From positions 9,729,552 to 9,793,551 of the forward strand of contig NC_088776.1 of the NCBI RefSeq assembly GCF_954871325.1: a stretch of DNA of 64,000 nucleotides, written 5' to 3'. The notes under the pieces were generated by a model. That model saw only the letters and a list, made by a program, of their open reading frames with translations, had not been told where the DNA came from and ran no database searches. Shown here piece after piece: positions 39,471 to 51,900 of the stretch. Source of the DNA: Gordionus sp. m RMFG-2023 (Eukaryota; Nematomorpha; Gordioida; Chordodea; Parachordodidae). Position numbers and translations under genes: made by a program. The number at the start of each line of letters is the position of its first letter. The stretch's first letter is position 1.

Positions 39471-42400
39471 TTATCTGATCGGAATGTAGGCATCTATTTT
39501 GGTCCTATTCTTTTGGGCAATGCATTCTGCGATCCATACAATATTTCGGGTTTCTTGTTCCCTCAATTTGACGTAGGCATAAAAAATGCCGAAATGAAAT
39601 TGCTTCATGAAAGAAAGGATATTCATGTGTACCTAAAAAAATCGTGTGATAAATATCGAAATTTTTTTTTACTGAAAATTCTGCAAAAAATATGTTTTAT
39701 AAAAATTATTTTTCCTCAAAATTACGAAAATTTTAGGGCGTTAGATTAAATCTTGACGTGCTGTCAAAAAGAGGTGATAAGACGAGAATTAATTTTTTTT
39801 TCTCTTGAGGCTGAACAATTTTTTCGGCGCAACTGGAGTTAACCGTTATGGAGACGGCTCAAAATAAATAGATTTACAAACGCTTCTTACCATTTATAAT
39901 TCGCGTGTCATTTATTCTAAAAGCGTGCCTATTTAAGCAGTACGTCGCCAATATTATGCAACTCGAATGCTTTATTATAATGAACAACTTGTCAATCATC
40001 AAATATCATATATAACAGATAAAATTCATATAAAAACAAAATTATCAAATGGGAAAAAAATAAATAACAAATCTCATTTCAATCTTTAAATAATGATTAA
40101 CCTCGTGCTCGAAGAATTTATCCTCCAAAGTTTTATCGCCCGGATTGGAACCTGTTCCATCGAACAACGGCTTGTAAGCCTGTTATGAAATATAAAAATA
40201 TATTATGGAATTTAATTTTTTAAAAAAATCCACATTTCTCCTAGAAGCCAAAACCTTTTATATAAATAAGTTTTTTTTTTTAAAAATCCTGAAAAATTTA
40301 AATTATATAATTATTTATAAAAATTATGAATTTATTAATCTAAAAAAATGTTCTTTAATTCATTATTAGGGGAAAGAAGTCATAGGAGTGTGGGGGACGC
40401 CATTTTTATTTGTTTAATACCTACATTGCTAAGGAGATTTCCAGCTTCTCCCTTTGTCTACAATGTGGTTAACAATAATGAAAAATAATTATTCACACAA
40501 CTATTTAGCACAAATGTTTTTCGAACTGATATTTGATTTCTTGTTAATACCAAGTATTTACTGGTTTATCGGCCTACCGATACCCTGAGTATCGTGATGG
40601 CCCATTTAGCTATTAGTATAATCAATAAATATATATTACCCCATAATATTCGGCCACCGCCTGGACTTGTTCGTATTCGTCCGCCTTACCCAACAAACTT
40701 AACCCATCGGGATTGAGATTACCGCAACGGGGGTAAAGCTTGATGCGGTCATCTTTAGTCAATTCCGTTCCAAAAGAATTAATAGTGATTATGAAAGCCC
40801 TTCGGTCGGCTTCGAACTTTGAGCGCAAAAATTCGATTAAAATATATAGAAGGAAATGAACAATTATGAACCAAGCACCGCCCCTTCATATATAATATCC
40901 CTCAACTCAAATGTTTAAGCACCCGAAGATTCGTCGAAATTTGAAATAGTATGACCCATTCGTACTCTTTGCGACGCCTGTCAACATTATATTATGATGA
41001 AAGATTTATAATATAAAACCAAATTAGAGGAAATAGTACACTATATAGCCTACCCCCCCCCCCCCCTACCAAGATTTAAGAGTTTGAGTAATATTGGCCT
41101 AAGTCAGAGGCCTGCCCAAAAATAGTATGATTTTAAATATCCGAGTAGGGCTTAAAAAATCCAAGTCGAGGGGCTGACTTATTTTTTTTATTAAAGTTAT
41201 GTCAATTAATCGATAAAAGATCAATTTAAGGAATGTTCAACTGAAGGATATTTTCTTAATTGAATGAAACATATTTAAAATTAAATAAATATCTGGAAGT
41301 AGAATAGGATTAAAGGTTAGAAAGATTTGGGAGGATTAATTAAAGGGAGAGTATGGGTTAGGGTTATGATATATTAAAAAGTTTTTGATCAAAACTTAAT
41401 CATTTTTATTTATAACTTGTCAAATCTGACAGAACATGTCATAATGTAATTAAAGTTGGAACATGTGAAGAGCGTTTTATTAGCAATTATACTTTAAATC
41501 ATTTGCAAAATTATTAAAATAACGAAATTATAATAATTCTGGGCTATCGAAAATAAAATCCGGTTCGGGGAAATTTTTTTTTTGCCCGGGTTTGAAATAA
41601 AAATTTTAAAAAATCTGTAACCGGGTGCAGGGTTGCCAGATATTTTTCACTTGAAAATTTAGTTTTTCTTTTATAATAATTTAAGGAGGCTTTGTCTCCA
41701 TACTCTCCAATTTGTGGGCTTTCGGTCCGCTTCTGCATGGCCAATGATTTACTAATAACAATTATGATGTTTTATTTTCCCAAGTTTATAAATATAGCAT
41801 ATTAATTATTATATTTATGGATGATTTTAAAAGAGGCAATAAATATTTTCTATCGGCACTGTGGAGATAGGCTGAATACTCTTTGCATGAATAGTAGGGA
41901 TGTACCGATATTTTTATCAGATCAGATCGGGCCGATATTTCCCTCATTTAATATCGGTTATCGGCAAATATTATAAAATTTTCAGATCCGATACGATAAA
42001 AAATGGCGTTTTTAACAAAAATAAAATATTATAAAATTTTTAAAAAACGTTATATCTAAAAAACCATTTATTTTTATAAATAAAATCGAAATTCATTTTT
42101 ATGTTTTTTTTAAATAATAATAATTAATTAATAAGCATTCTGCCATATTGTTATTTTTTTTGCGCATTCTGTTTATAAAAGTGTTTGATAATCTTTTCAG
42201 AATCTGTTTTTAGTGAAATTGATAGTCCCCATCGCCGCAGACTGGCCTCTGATAAATTGAAAATTTTGGTATTTCTAAAAAGAAATCTTCGATATATTAA
42301 TTTTAAATATTAATTTAAATATTTATTTCAAATTTCATAGTTTTTTTATTACTTATTATGTAAATAACTTAGTGTTGTAAAAGTACGCGTTCATTTGAAA

Positions 42401-45397
42401 AAAATGATAACGACGTTCCTTTTATTTTTGAAGAACTTTGAACGTTAACTTTATGACGAACGCTTCCAATTTAAGGTTCGTTCAATTTTAAAAATACTTT
42501 TGATTTTTACTTATTTAAAAAATTTAATATTAATCCGAATTTTTTAAAAAAAAGTATTATTTATATTTATTTCAATCTTTTTTAACACGCCATTATTATA
42601 GTTTATTAATTTGAATATTATTGTTTGTATTTTAATTTAATAGATTAGCATAAGCATGGATATTATTATTTAATCCTCATCATCTGATTCTGAAAAACCA
42701 AAATCAGATGAATTAACCATGGCCAAATATGATAAATGTTTTACAGTAATATCCTATATTGAAGGAAATTCAATGCTTACCAAGTGTAAAATGTGCCCAA
42801 AAAGTATTATATCAGTGTCAAAATCTTCAAGTTCTAATTTAAAACGACATTTGATTGTAATATTAATTATTATTTTTATATAATATAACCAAGTAAAACC
42901 ATTAAATTTGAAGAAAAATTGCATTTGGGATATTTGACCCCAACAATTATTTTAAAATTAAAAAAAATTAGTGGCCTCAAATATGGTCAACCATTAATAG
43001 ACACAGTTTTAATGGGATTAATAAAAGGAATTAAACCTATTTAATTACATATATTTTTTGTTTTTAAAGATTTGAACATATATATATGAAAATCAATATG
43101 TTCTTTCTGCAATTATACATTCAGTATTCAAGCTTCAATAGCCATGGATAAAACTTCCACAAAACGAACCTATTAAAAATAAACTTAGCGTTATTGAAAA
43201 AAATGCTTTGAAAACCCTAGAAATGATAATGCAAGAACTGTTAATTTCGAGATATCCTTTTTTTGTCGAGAAAGTAGAGAATGGATTGGAGGAGTATAAC
43301 TTATCTCAATTTTTTGAAGCAAATAACAAAACAATAAATGTTTTTAATAAATTCCCCACGTTAAAAGAGTTGTTTATAGTATAATACCTACCCTCATCTA
43401 CCCTTGGGCGCGTTTTTAGTATAACTAATGTTTTAGCAATATATATATATATACGTTCTTATTCAAAAAATAAATAATTCAAATTCAACAAAATTTTTAT
43501 GAGAGTATTTCCTTATAATGACGAAGTAAAAACTTTAAATTTCAAAAATGAATCAAAGATGTTTATAAAAAATATTATAGAATATATAGAAAAACGGTAT
43601 GATATTATAGATAACATAGGGAAATATCTTAGCCCTATGACATTAGAAAAATGTCCAGCATTTGAACAATTTCAAAAAAATATTATTAATTATAAAATAC
43701 CAAATATAGATAGATATTCTATTTAGAAGAATATTCACATTTATAATCATATTATTAAGATAAATTATCGAAAAACAATCCTTTCTAATAAAAACTCACC
43801 TATGATATAGAAAATATGCAATTTTATATTTTCTATACAGCATTCAAATGTATCATCAGAGAGAATATTGAGTCTAATGACTACTGCTTGGAGAAATGAA
43901 CGTAATAGACTATATTTATCATCATTGGAAGCTGAACTTGGTTAATCAAAATTATAACTATTCATGCAAAGAGTTTTAGCCTATCTCCACAGTGCTCATG
44001 AAAAATCTTTTGCCTATTTTAAAATCATCCATAAAATATAATATATAATATTAAGCTATATTTACAAACATGGGAAAATAATACATCATAATTGTTTTCG
44101 TAAATCAATAATTTTACCTATATTTCAAAAGTATAAGGAGTACATGGCATTAAATATACCATTATATACAACTAATTAATTGCTATAATTTAAATTTATC
44201 TCTTTAAAATTGTCCCTCCTGAATTTATTCTTTAATAAAATTTTAGGCCTAGGCTGCATACCTTGATAGGGCCTTGGCCTGAAGGTCTAGGATATATATT
44301 AATAGTTTAAAGGGAGTTATTTAATTTAAATAAAATATTTAGTAATTCTAATTTAATCAGCAAAAAAACTAATATCAGTGTATCTTTGTAAAAAAACATT
44401 TAAAATAAGAAGGTTTTAAATCCATTCAAAGGTTCAGTTAACCTCTACTCTGTATTCCTGTTGAGTATAATTACCTACTCCCCTACCCCACATAAAAATT
44501 TCTAGCTATGTATATTATTAGAAAATTTTAAAATTTGATAAACTATAAATAGAGAATATTTGATTATTATTTTAATATACTGCTAATATTTCTGTCATAA
44601 CTTCAGCTGTGGTTCCACCTAGCTTCTGACAGTATTTGTAAAAATCTTCAATATAGGCCTGTAATTTAATTATATAACCATTAAAGTACACTTATATACT
44701 TTGTATAAAGTGTTTCTAATAATTTCAATATTCATTTCATCTAAGTCTTGTTCAGAAATACAATCAGCAAAATAAGGAGCTGCCATATATTAAAAATGTA
44801 ATTATTCAAAAAAAATTTTTAAATTATAAACCAAGAGGAGTATCAACAAGAACTGCATTGTATAACTCAGCCGGGGTACTGGCTATATGAATGGCTTCCA
44901 TTTGTTCAAAATTTCCAAGAGGATGACATTTTGATATAAGCTCTGATATTGGTCGTTGATGCAAGGTTCCGGTTATTAATAAAATAATGTTATCAATCAT
45001 ATATGAATATCTAGAATTTATTTTTAGAATAATCTAAATAAAACTGAAAAACGTGATGTAATCTAAAAATGTTGATAATGGCTCTAGAGCTTGATTCCTC
45101 AAATATTGAAATTCTAATACTAATTTTTCCTTTAATTTTTCATCAATTGTTGAAACTGCAAGAGGACTTGGTTCATTAGCCAAAAAGTTGCCATAATCTG
45201 ATGTTTGTAAATGAACCCTCATATCTAAATTTTTTTTAAAGGAGTTAAATTTAATATGTTATTAAACCATCAAGATTTTCACACTGAACTATATTCATAT
45301 AATCAGTATTTTTCAATATTCCACTTTCCATTCCTCGTAGAATTCCTTCCAAATAACCATGATCTATATTGAAAAATACCTCTGAGCAACTAAACAT
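39471..45397 (-). CDS. ATP6V0D: V-type proton ATPase V0 subunit d, 8 exons, 351 aa
   Basis: Exons in transcript order: 45397-45268, 45224-45053, 45010-44832, 44779-44700, 44658-44581, 40816-40640, 40179-40102 and 39632-39471. All junctions are GT-AG and the frame is continuous for 352 codons, the same length as human ATP6V0D1. The protein is an all-helical cup at the cytosolic face of the V0 ring that couples V1 stalk and rotor. Recognisable conserved blocks include [103 protein letters not shown] and [12 protein letters not shown]. The start ATG aligns with the family N-terminus. Introns 1-4 are only 43, 42, 52 and 41 nt; intron 5 is 3764 nt and holds a decayed hAT element; introns 6 and 7 are 460 and 469 nt. 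It appears fully functional. Confidence 0.96.
41745..44109. mobile_element. Decayed hAT transposon with about 150 bp inverted ends, in V-ATPase d intron 5
   Basis: Inverted arms of about 150 bp (41745-41894 and 43960-44109) share CACTGTGGAGATAGGCT, CTCTTTGCATGAATAGT, GGATGATTTTAAAA and ACAATTATGATG. Between them, + strand fragments of a transposase survive: a BED-type zinc finger around 42719-42860 (CKMCP, then SSNLKRHL), a helical block around 43190-43345, an open block 43499-43726, and a C-terminal dimerisation-type block around 43835-43945 ([20 protein letters not shown]). These are in different frames with stops between, so the element is dead. Just inside the left arm is TAGGGATGTACCGATA, a typical hAT end, so there may be two nested elements. 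Confidence 0.7.
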
Positions 45398-45910
45398 TAG
45401 GTTATTCAAATGTTATACAGATAGAGAAAGGATAGATATTTGCTAGTCATATGGGAAAAATCTACCTTTAAATAATTATTTCTTGTATAATACGAATTAA
45501 ATATATTTTTTAAAATATATATAGATATCATTTTTAAATGGTATTAAATTATATTTAATGATAGTAATTAATTTTTTTCAAACAATTTAAAAAAAGTTTT
45601 TATAGTTTATTTATGATAAATTATTTAAACGCATTATTTAAATATAATATAATATATCATATGCATTAATTTATTATATATGATTTAATTTTGCAATTTA
45701 ATAACTCTTGATTTTAATAATTATTGGTTATATTTATACATCCTTACAAAGTTATAAATATAATATCTAAATAGCAAATATAAATAATTATATTATCATT
45801 AAGTTAGTCATAAATTTATTACAATAGACCTTAACTTCATATAATAAATTGTTATTTAAATTTATCTATTAACCGCCATCTATTTTGTATATTTATATAT
45901 TTATCAACAG
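45398..45910. promoter_or_regulatory. Shared divergent spacer of V-ATPase d and MAT1, candidate bidirectional promoter
   Basis: Only 513 bp separate the two start codons, and the genes run in opposite directions. The spacer is AT-rich with no repeat element recognised and no CpG-rich block. Both genes are housekeeping, for which head-to-head promoters are common. TATTTATCAACAG directly precedes the MAT1 ATG and looks like a 3' splice site. Confidence 0.6.
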
Positions 45911-48900
45911 ATGGATTTTGACATCTCGTGTCCAAGATGCAAAACATCGCGTTATAGAAATCCATCATTAAAACTTTTAGTAAACACATGTGGACACACA
46001 TTGTTAGTAAAACTTTATATTCTTTTATTTATTTTTAATAGATGTGAGTCATGTGTAGATTTGATTTTTGGAACAAGGGCATCAGGTCATTGCCCAGAAT
46101 GTCACATAACTTTAAAAAGATCCCAATATCATTTACAAGTATTTCAGGATTCGTCAGTGGAAAGAGAGGTAGAAATAAGAAAAAGATTATCAAAAGAAGT
46201 TTTCAATAAAACAGAAGAAGATTTCAATAGTTTAAAGGAATTTAATAATTATTTAGAATTTGTTGAAGATATTGTATTTGAACTTCTCGATTCCCATCAA
46301 AGAACTACAGATTTATTAATTGAAACAGCTAAAAAGAAAATAGAGCAGTATAAAAAAGAAAATAAAGAATCAATTCTAAAGAATAAAGGGAAATTGGTAA
46401 TACCATTAAATGAAATAATTGTATTTATTTACTTGAATTTCATTATTTTTTTAAATAAACATTTAACATTTTGAAGAAATATATACATGATAAACAGTAA
46501 TCTCTAAACTAAGAATGAATAAAATTAAATGTAAAGGCATAGACACATTTACCTTACTTGGGATTTTCATTTTTCCACAAAAACTCATTCCTTTGTGAAA
46601 TATTAGTAAAAAGTATAACGATTCTTTGAGAATATACAAAATTAAATAGTAAATTCATTTATTAGATTATGCTAATAAGAATATAATTCATGTTTGATGT
46701 AACAATTTTATTATAAAATTTTATGTTCAATAATTATAATATTACTACATTTCCTTTTTTTTAAGGAGTCAGAAATTACAATTCTTCAAATTAGTTGTAT
46801 GGTTGATTTGGAATTCATTTAGATTTTCGTAATGTGGAATCATAATTTTATTAAAAAGATAATTCCTTCTTGTGTAACTAGAAATGATACCATGTGTGGT
46901 ATAAACTTTTGATTGTCCACTTCTCTTTTTTTTTGAAATTGTTCATCATGTTTTCATAATATGTTATCTCAACTCTACCATGTATGAATATAATGTTATC
47001 ATTTCACTTCACAAATGTCTGTTCATTATGAACCAAAAAGTTCTGGGAAGGCCAGCTCTTACCCCCATCAACAAAAAACTCCACCAATTTTGCCCTCATT
47101 CTGCAAAGAACTTTTTATAACAAATTTTTTGCAAAATTTTCACATTTTATTAATAAAATTTTTTAGAAACAGGATTTATTTAATTTTTTTATTTTGTAAA
47201 TTAATAAAGAATGAAATTAATATGTCTAGTTTGCTTTAGTAAAATAAAAGTAAATCAATCCTCCAAATGACGAAATTTTAGAATTGGTCATTAAATTATA
47301 ATGATTAATATGTTTTAATCAAACATTTAAAAAAAATAAAATAATTAGTAGTGCTTCCAAATTAAGCGGTTGTGTTTAAACAAAACAGGTTGCAGCATTG
47401 TTTAAATTGAAGTACAATATTTTTTGAAAATAATAATTATAATATGAAAAAAAAACAATATTAAACAATTTTACGTGTTTTTATATTACAAAAAAACGTT
47501 TCTCAAATTTGCCCTATATCTATAATTTGTAATATATTATAATAAACCCCAAAAACACCTTAATTTGGAAACACTCTAAAGAATAAAATAATACTTTTTT
47601 ATATATAATAGGGAAGACGATTGTCGGGGTAACAATGTTAACGTGAATAACTTTTTAACCCATGAGAATAAAGACTTCAAATTTATTGTGAAGATATATT
47701 TTTATATCTAATTTCTTACCTAGGTCATCTTTTTTAAAAAATTTCCTTGTTTGAGATATTTTGCTAAAAAAATATAATTTTTTACATTCCGGTATTGTAT
47801 TGAATAGTTTATATTTAAAAGTGATGAATATTTTGTTCAATTAAATAGTATAGTTAGGTTCTATTTTATTTTAACTACTTTACCCTGATGCTTAGCTACT
47901 TTACCCTGAGTATGGGGTAATATGGCGAAAATAGAACACTTCACATAATTAATAATAGCTCCTAAAGTATTATAGGTAGGGAGCTATACTTTTTTTTATT
48001 TTGTAGATGAAGGATTTGGCTATATATAAATCTATAATTTCTGTTTTGTTTATGTTTAAAATTTTTTGGCCAAAATGCAAAATATCAATCTTTTTACCCC
48101 GGTCTCCCCTAAAATAACAACTTTCAATAAAAAGAGAATGGCAAATACGCCCTATTTAAAGTATATTTATAATTGCTATTGGTTCACCTGCATTTTCAAA
48201 ATATAGATTTAGCAAGCCTGGTTGTATGGCATTAGATTTTAATATTTTTTGGATGAGAATCATGGGTCACTGTTTTAACAATTGTATGTTTTAATATTTA
48301 CCGCAACATTAGGATCCAATTTAAAAGGGGTGATATTGTCTATACATCAAATTTTGCGAGGAGTGATACACCCCATTTTGATGTGTCCTTTTTATTTACC
48401 TAAGTTATTGGAGTTGGAGATAATGCTAGACATCTTTTAAGAATTCTACCAAGTAATAGTTTAGCTGGCACATTCCTGTCGAACGATGTTTGCTTATCTG
48501 AAGGCTACTAGAACTTCAACCGTATTATCTTCTGGTTCTTTTAATTCCCGAGTCATGAAATATTTACTTTTTAAGTTTTAATAGTTCTTTGACTATTAGA
48601 TTGGTTTGGAGGTGATACTCCATTGTCTGCTAAGTCTGTCTGAGAATTCCAAATAGGGGGAACCATTTTAAAAAAAATATGTATCATCGACAATGATGTA
48701 GTATTTTTCCTTATATCCATTTCTACCGGCTTTGAATACGATTCGACTCACATTAACCAATATCTAGAATAGCATGGAAATTTATGAATATCGAAAATCT
48801 GTTATTTATTTTTTCTAATCTGTGTAATGAATAATAATTTATAAGAGCCAAGACCAAGAATTCTTGCGTGAACTGATCGAAGAAGAAAAATCTCAATATT

Positions 48901-51900
48901 CCTTGATCAACGCCGCTGCCATTAATAACCCAATGGGCGGAGACTTAACTAAATCCAACTCCTCTCACCTTATTATATCGGATAGCAGCGATAATCGCAG
49001 CCTTAAGGACCCCAAGCCCAAAAATAGGACTGCAGAATACAACGAAAAATTGTTATACGAGCTGGCTAATAGCGATTTACCAGCCGATATAATCGTTAAA
49101 ACACACGAGATGAGGTTCCGGAATCTAGGAAATAATGTGGATGAAGGAGTCACCATGGATGTTCACATCGAAGGCGGAAAGGAACTCAAGGACATGATTT
49201 TGGCTAGCCACCGGACAGGCAACAAAACTTCGTCATTGCTGCACTCCTTTCCTTCAATGGTCGATGACGAATACGTATATATGCCCATTATGCTCGAATA
49301 CATTTTTTTTTAAACTGGCAAATTCTTCAAGTAAGGTTAATAATATTTAATTAAAAATTAATTAATAGATTTAGCAGGGTTGGCATGTCGGTCAATTGAC
49401 CGGAGGAGTATTTGACTGGTCAAATACTCTAAAATATTAATGGCGAATAAATATTTTGATATAATTAACTAGTATGCATTAAAAGCATGTTTATCAATCT
49501 TATTATTTTTTTATTAAAATATAAATATGTAATTTTTCTAAATATAGTAATATTTTTAGTTATTTTTTTGCCTAATCATTGCCGTTTCTCGCCTTCTTTA
49601 TTTTTTTCAATTCATTTTTCTTAAAAAAAATAAAAATACCCGATTTATTATAATCATAATATAATTTTTTCATTCTTATTTTTTAATAAATTTAAATTTT
49701 ATTTAATATTTAGCCGAGTATAAATTATATTAATTCTCATTTGTTTTACTTACACTTGCTATATTTGGTTTTTAAAATTAATTTTCATTTTAATTGTTCT
49801 GGTCAGATTTACGGAATATTATTCAATTCTGGTAAAAAGTTTATTATATTATATTTATAATATTAAGAAATTATTTAATTGGTCGATAATTATAAAATAG
49901 TTAAGATTGATTAACTTTACAATAATCAAAATCATTTTTTGTTAAATTTTAATATATTAGGGATTATGGTCAAACCAAAGCATCATGTTTGGAAACATTT
50001 TCAAGAAGTACGCGATGGTAAATCAGTTAAAGCGGTGTGCAAGTTTTGCAAGATGTCCTATATCACCCACGTTGATAGAATGGTCAAACATTTATTAAGC
50101 AGCTGTACTATGTGCCCTGTTATAATTAAGGAAAAATTTTATTCAAATTCCAAAATATCAACCTCTACAAAAAATATCACAAATGTAATTTGTAATACTT
50201 CTAAGTCTAACTCTAATGAAGAATTGGGTGAAATTAGTGAGAATGATTATCAAATGAACAATATTTTGTCTTGTGACTCAGGAGAATTTGATACCCTTAT
50301 TTCTAATCAATCTACAAGCAAGGCGATTAAATATAAATCTCAATCTTGTATAACCGGTTTCATAGATAGAATTAATCCCAAAGAAAAAAATGAGCTGGAT
50401 CAATTGTTTGCAAAGGCTGTATATGCGAGCAATTTACCTTTCCACATCACTGAAAATCCCTACATCCAAGAATTTTTTAAAAAAATACGTCCTATTTACA
50501 CATTACCCAGGAGAAGGCAGCTGGCTGGATATCTTCTAGACAAAGCGTCAGGTGATATGGAGGTGAGAGTTGCAGATATAATAGATAAAGCTCCTTACTT
50601 ATCAATTGTATCAGATGGCTGGAGCAACATTAGAAACGAGAGTATTATTAATTTTATGGTGATGACGCCTGTTCCAGTGTTCTACAAATTTCTAAATACT
50701 GAGGAAAATCGCCATACGGCAGATTATATTGCCCAGGAATTTAAAAATGTAATTCATGAATTGAATCCGGTAAAAGTATATTCTTTAGTTACTGATAATG
50801 CCGCTAACATGAAAGCAGCCTGGAGAATTCTAAAATCTGAATCTATTTATAATCATATACAATGTTATGGTTGTGCAGCGCATACATTGCAGTTATTCTT
50901 TCACGATTTTGAACGATTGGACGCCTTCAGTGACCATATTTCAATAATTAAAAAAATTGTTAAATTTTTCAAGAATAAACACATACCAGCTGCAGTATTT
51001 TCCCGTAATAATCTTCATGGCATACCATCTACATTAAGTACAATTAGCCAAACAAGATGGGCATCGTCAATAAAATGTATGGAGCAAATTCAAATATGCA
51101 AGAAAGCTCTAAAAGCATCAGTTGTTGAAGAAGCTGTTTGTGATAATTGTCCCATAGAAATTACCAATAATATATTAAACGAAGAATTTTGGACGAAAAA
51201 TTTAAAATTTTTAGCTATACTCCAACCTTTAGCTACCTCATTGTTGAAAGTGCAAGGGGATAAATGTACTTTGGCCCAAGTAAAAAACGAGATGCTTAAT
51301 TTGGAAAAACACATAATACAATCATGCCATGATTCTATATTTTCTCCATCTCAAGAAAAAAAAATTAAGGTTATGTTTGAAAAGAGAAAAACTGATATAA
51401 ATACATGTGCTCACAATGCTGCTTATTTATTGGACCCCCAATATCAAGGGGAGCATCTTACTAATACTGAATTTGATGAAGCATGTAATATAATAAAGAA
51501 TTGGGTATTTTACAAGGTGGTGATAATCAAAATATTTTGAGTAATATAGTAAATTTCAGAAGCAAAAGCGGTATATTTAATAGCCATAATATGTGGAAAG
51601 TTGTAACTTCCATAAGAAACAATCAAATTTCGGCCTCAAGTTGGTGGAATGCATTTTGCCCACCTTGCCCATTAAGAGAAGTCGCTAATATTTTACTAAC
51701 ATTTCCTAGTTCGACTTCTTCTTCTGAAAGAAATTGGTCGGTTTGGGGCAATATTCACACGAAAAACAGAAATAGATTAAAGGCTTCTACAGCAAGAAAA
51801 TTAGTAAGAGTGTATCATAATTTAAGATTGATTAAAAATATTAAAGAAAATAATGATATTGAATATGAATCGGAACAAGACTCTGCCACGGAGGGTGAAA

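Larger units (their letters stand above)
46397..48845. other. MAT1 intron 2 (2.4 kb)
   Basis: Contains two stretches on the minus strand with codon-like composition (46790-47110 and 48300-48690) and an inverted-repeat element of the GGGGAGAC family (47611-48109). No + strand exon is needed: exons 2 and 3 join in phase 0 and the resulting protein aligns to MAT1 without a gap. Confidence 0.7.

Noticed and set aside
39402-39749. A 115-codon open frame on the + strand that looks like a small gene
   Set aside because: It is the antisense shadow of the last V-ATPase d exon (39471-39632, minus), whose translation aligns to the family C-terminus.
45911-46474. A short stand-alone MAT1 of 187 aa
   Set aside because: It reads through the 39-nt intron 1 and runs into intron 2. 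Splicing restores the RING spacing and the full C-terminus.
48864-49313. A separate 149-residue protein ending at 49313
   Set aside because: It is MAT1 exon 3; the GTATAT donor at 49275 and the phase match to exon 4 show that the tail is intronic.
51501-51600. A small intron joining the two hAT transposase frames
   Set aside because: None of the nearby GT-AG pairs examined has length 3n+2, and the -1 frame stays homologous to the hAT C-terminus right up to the overlap.
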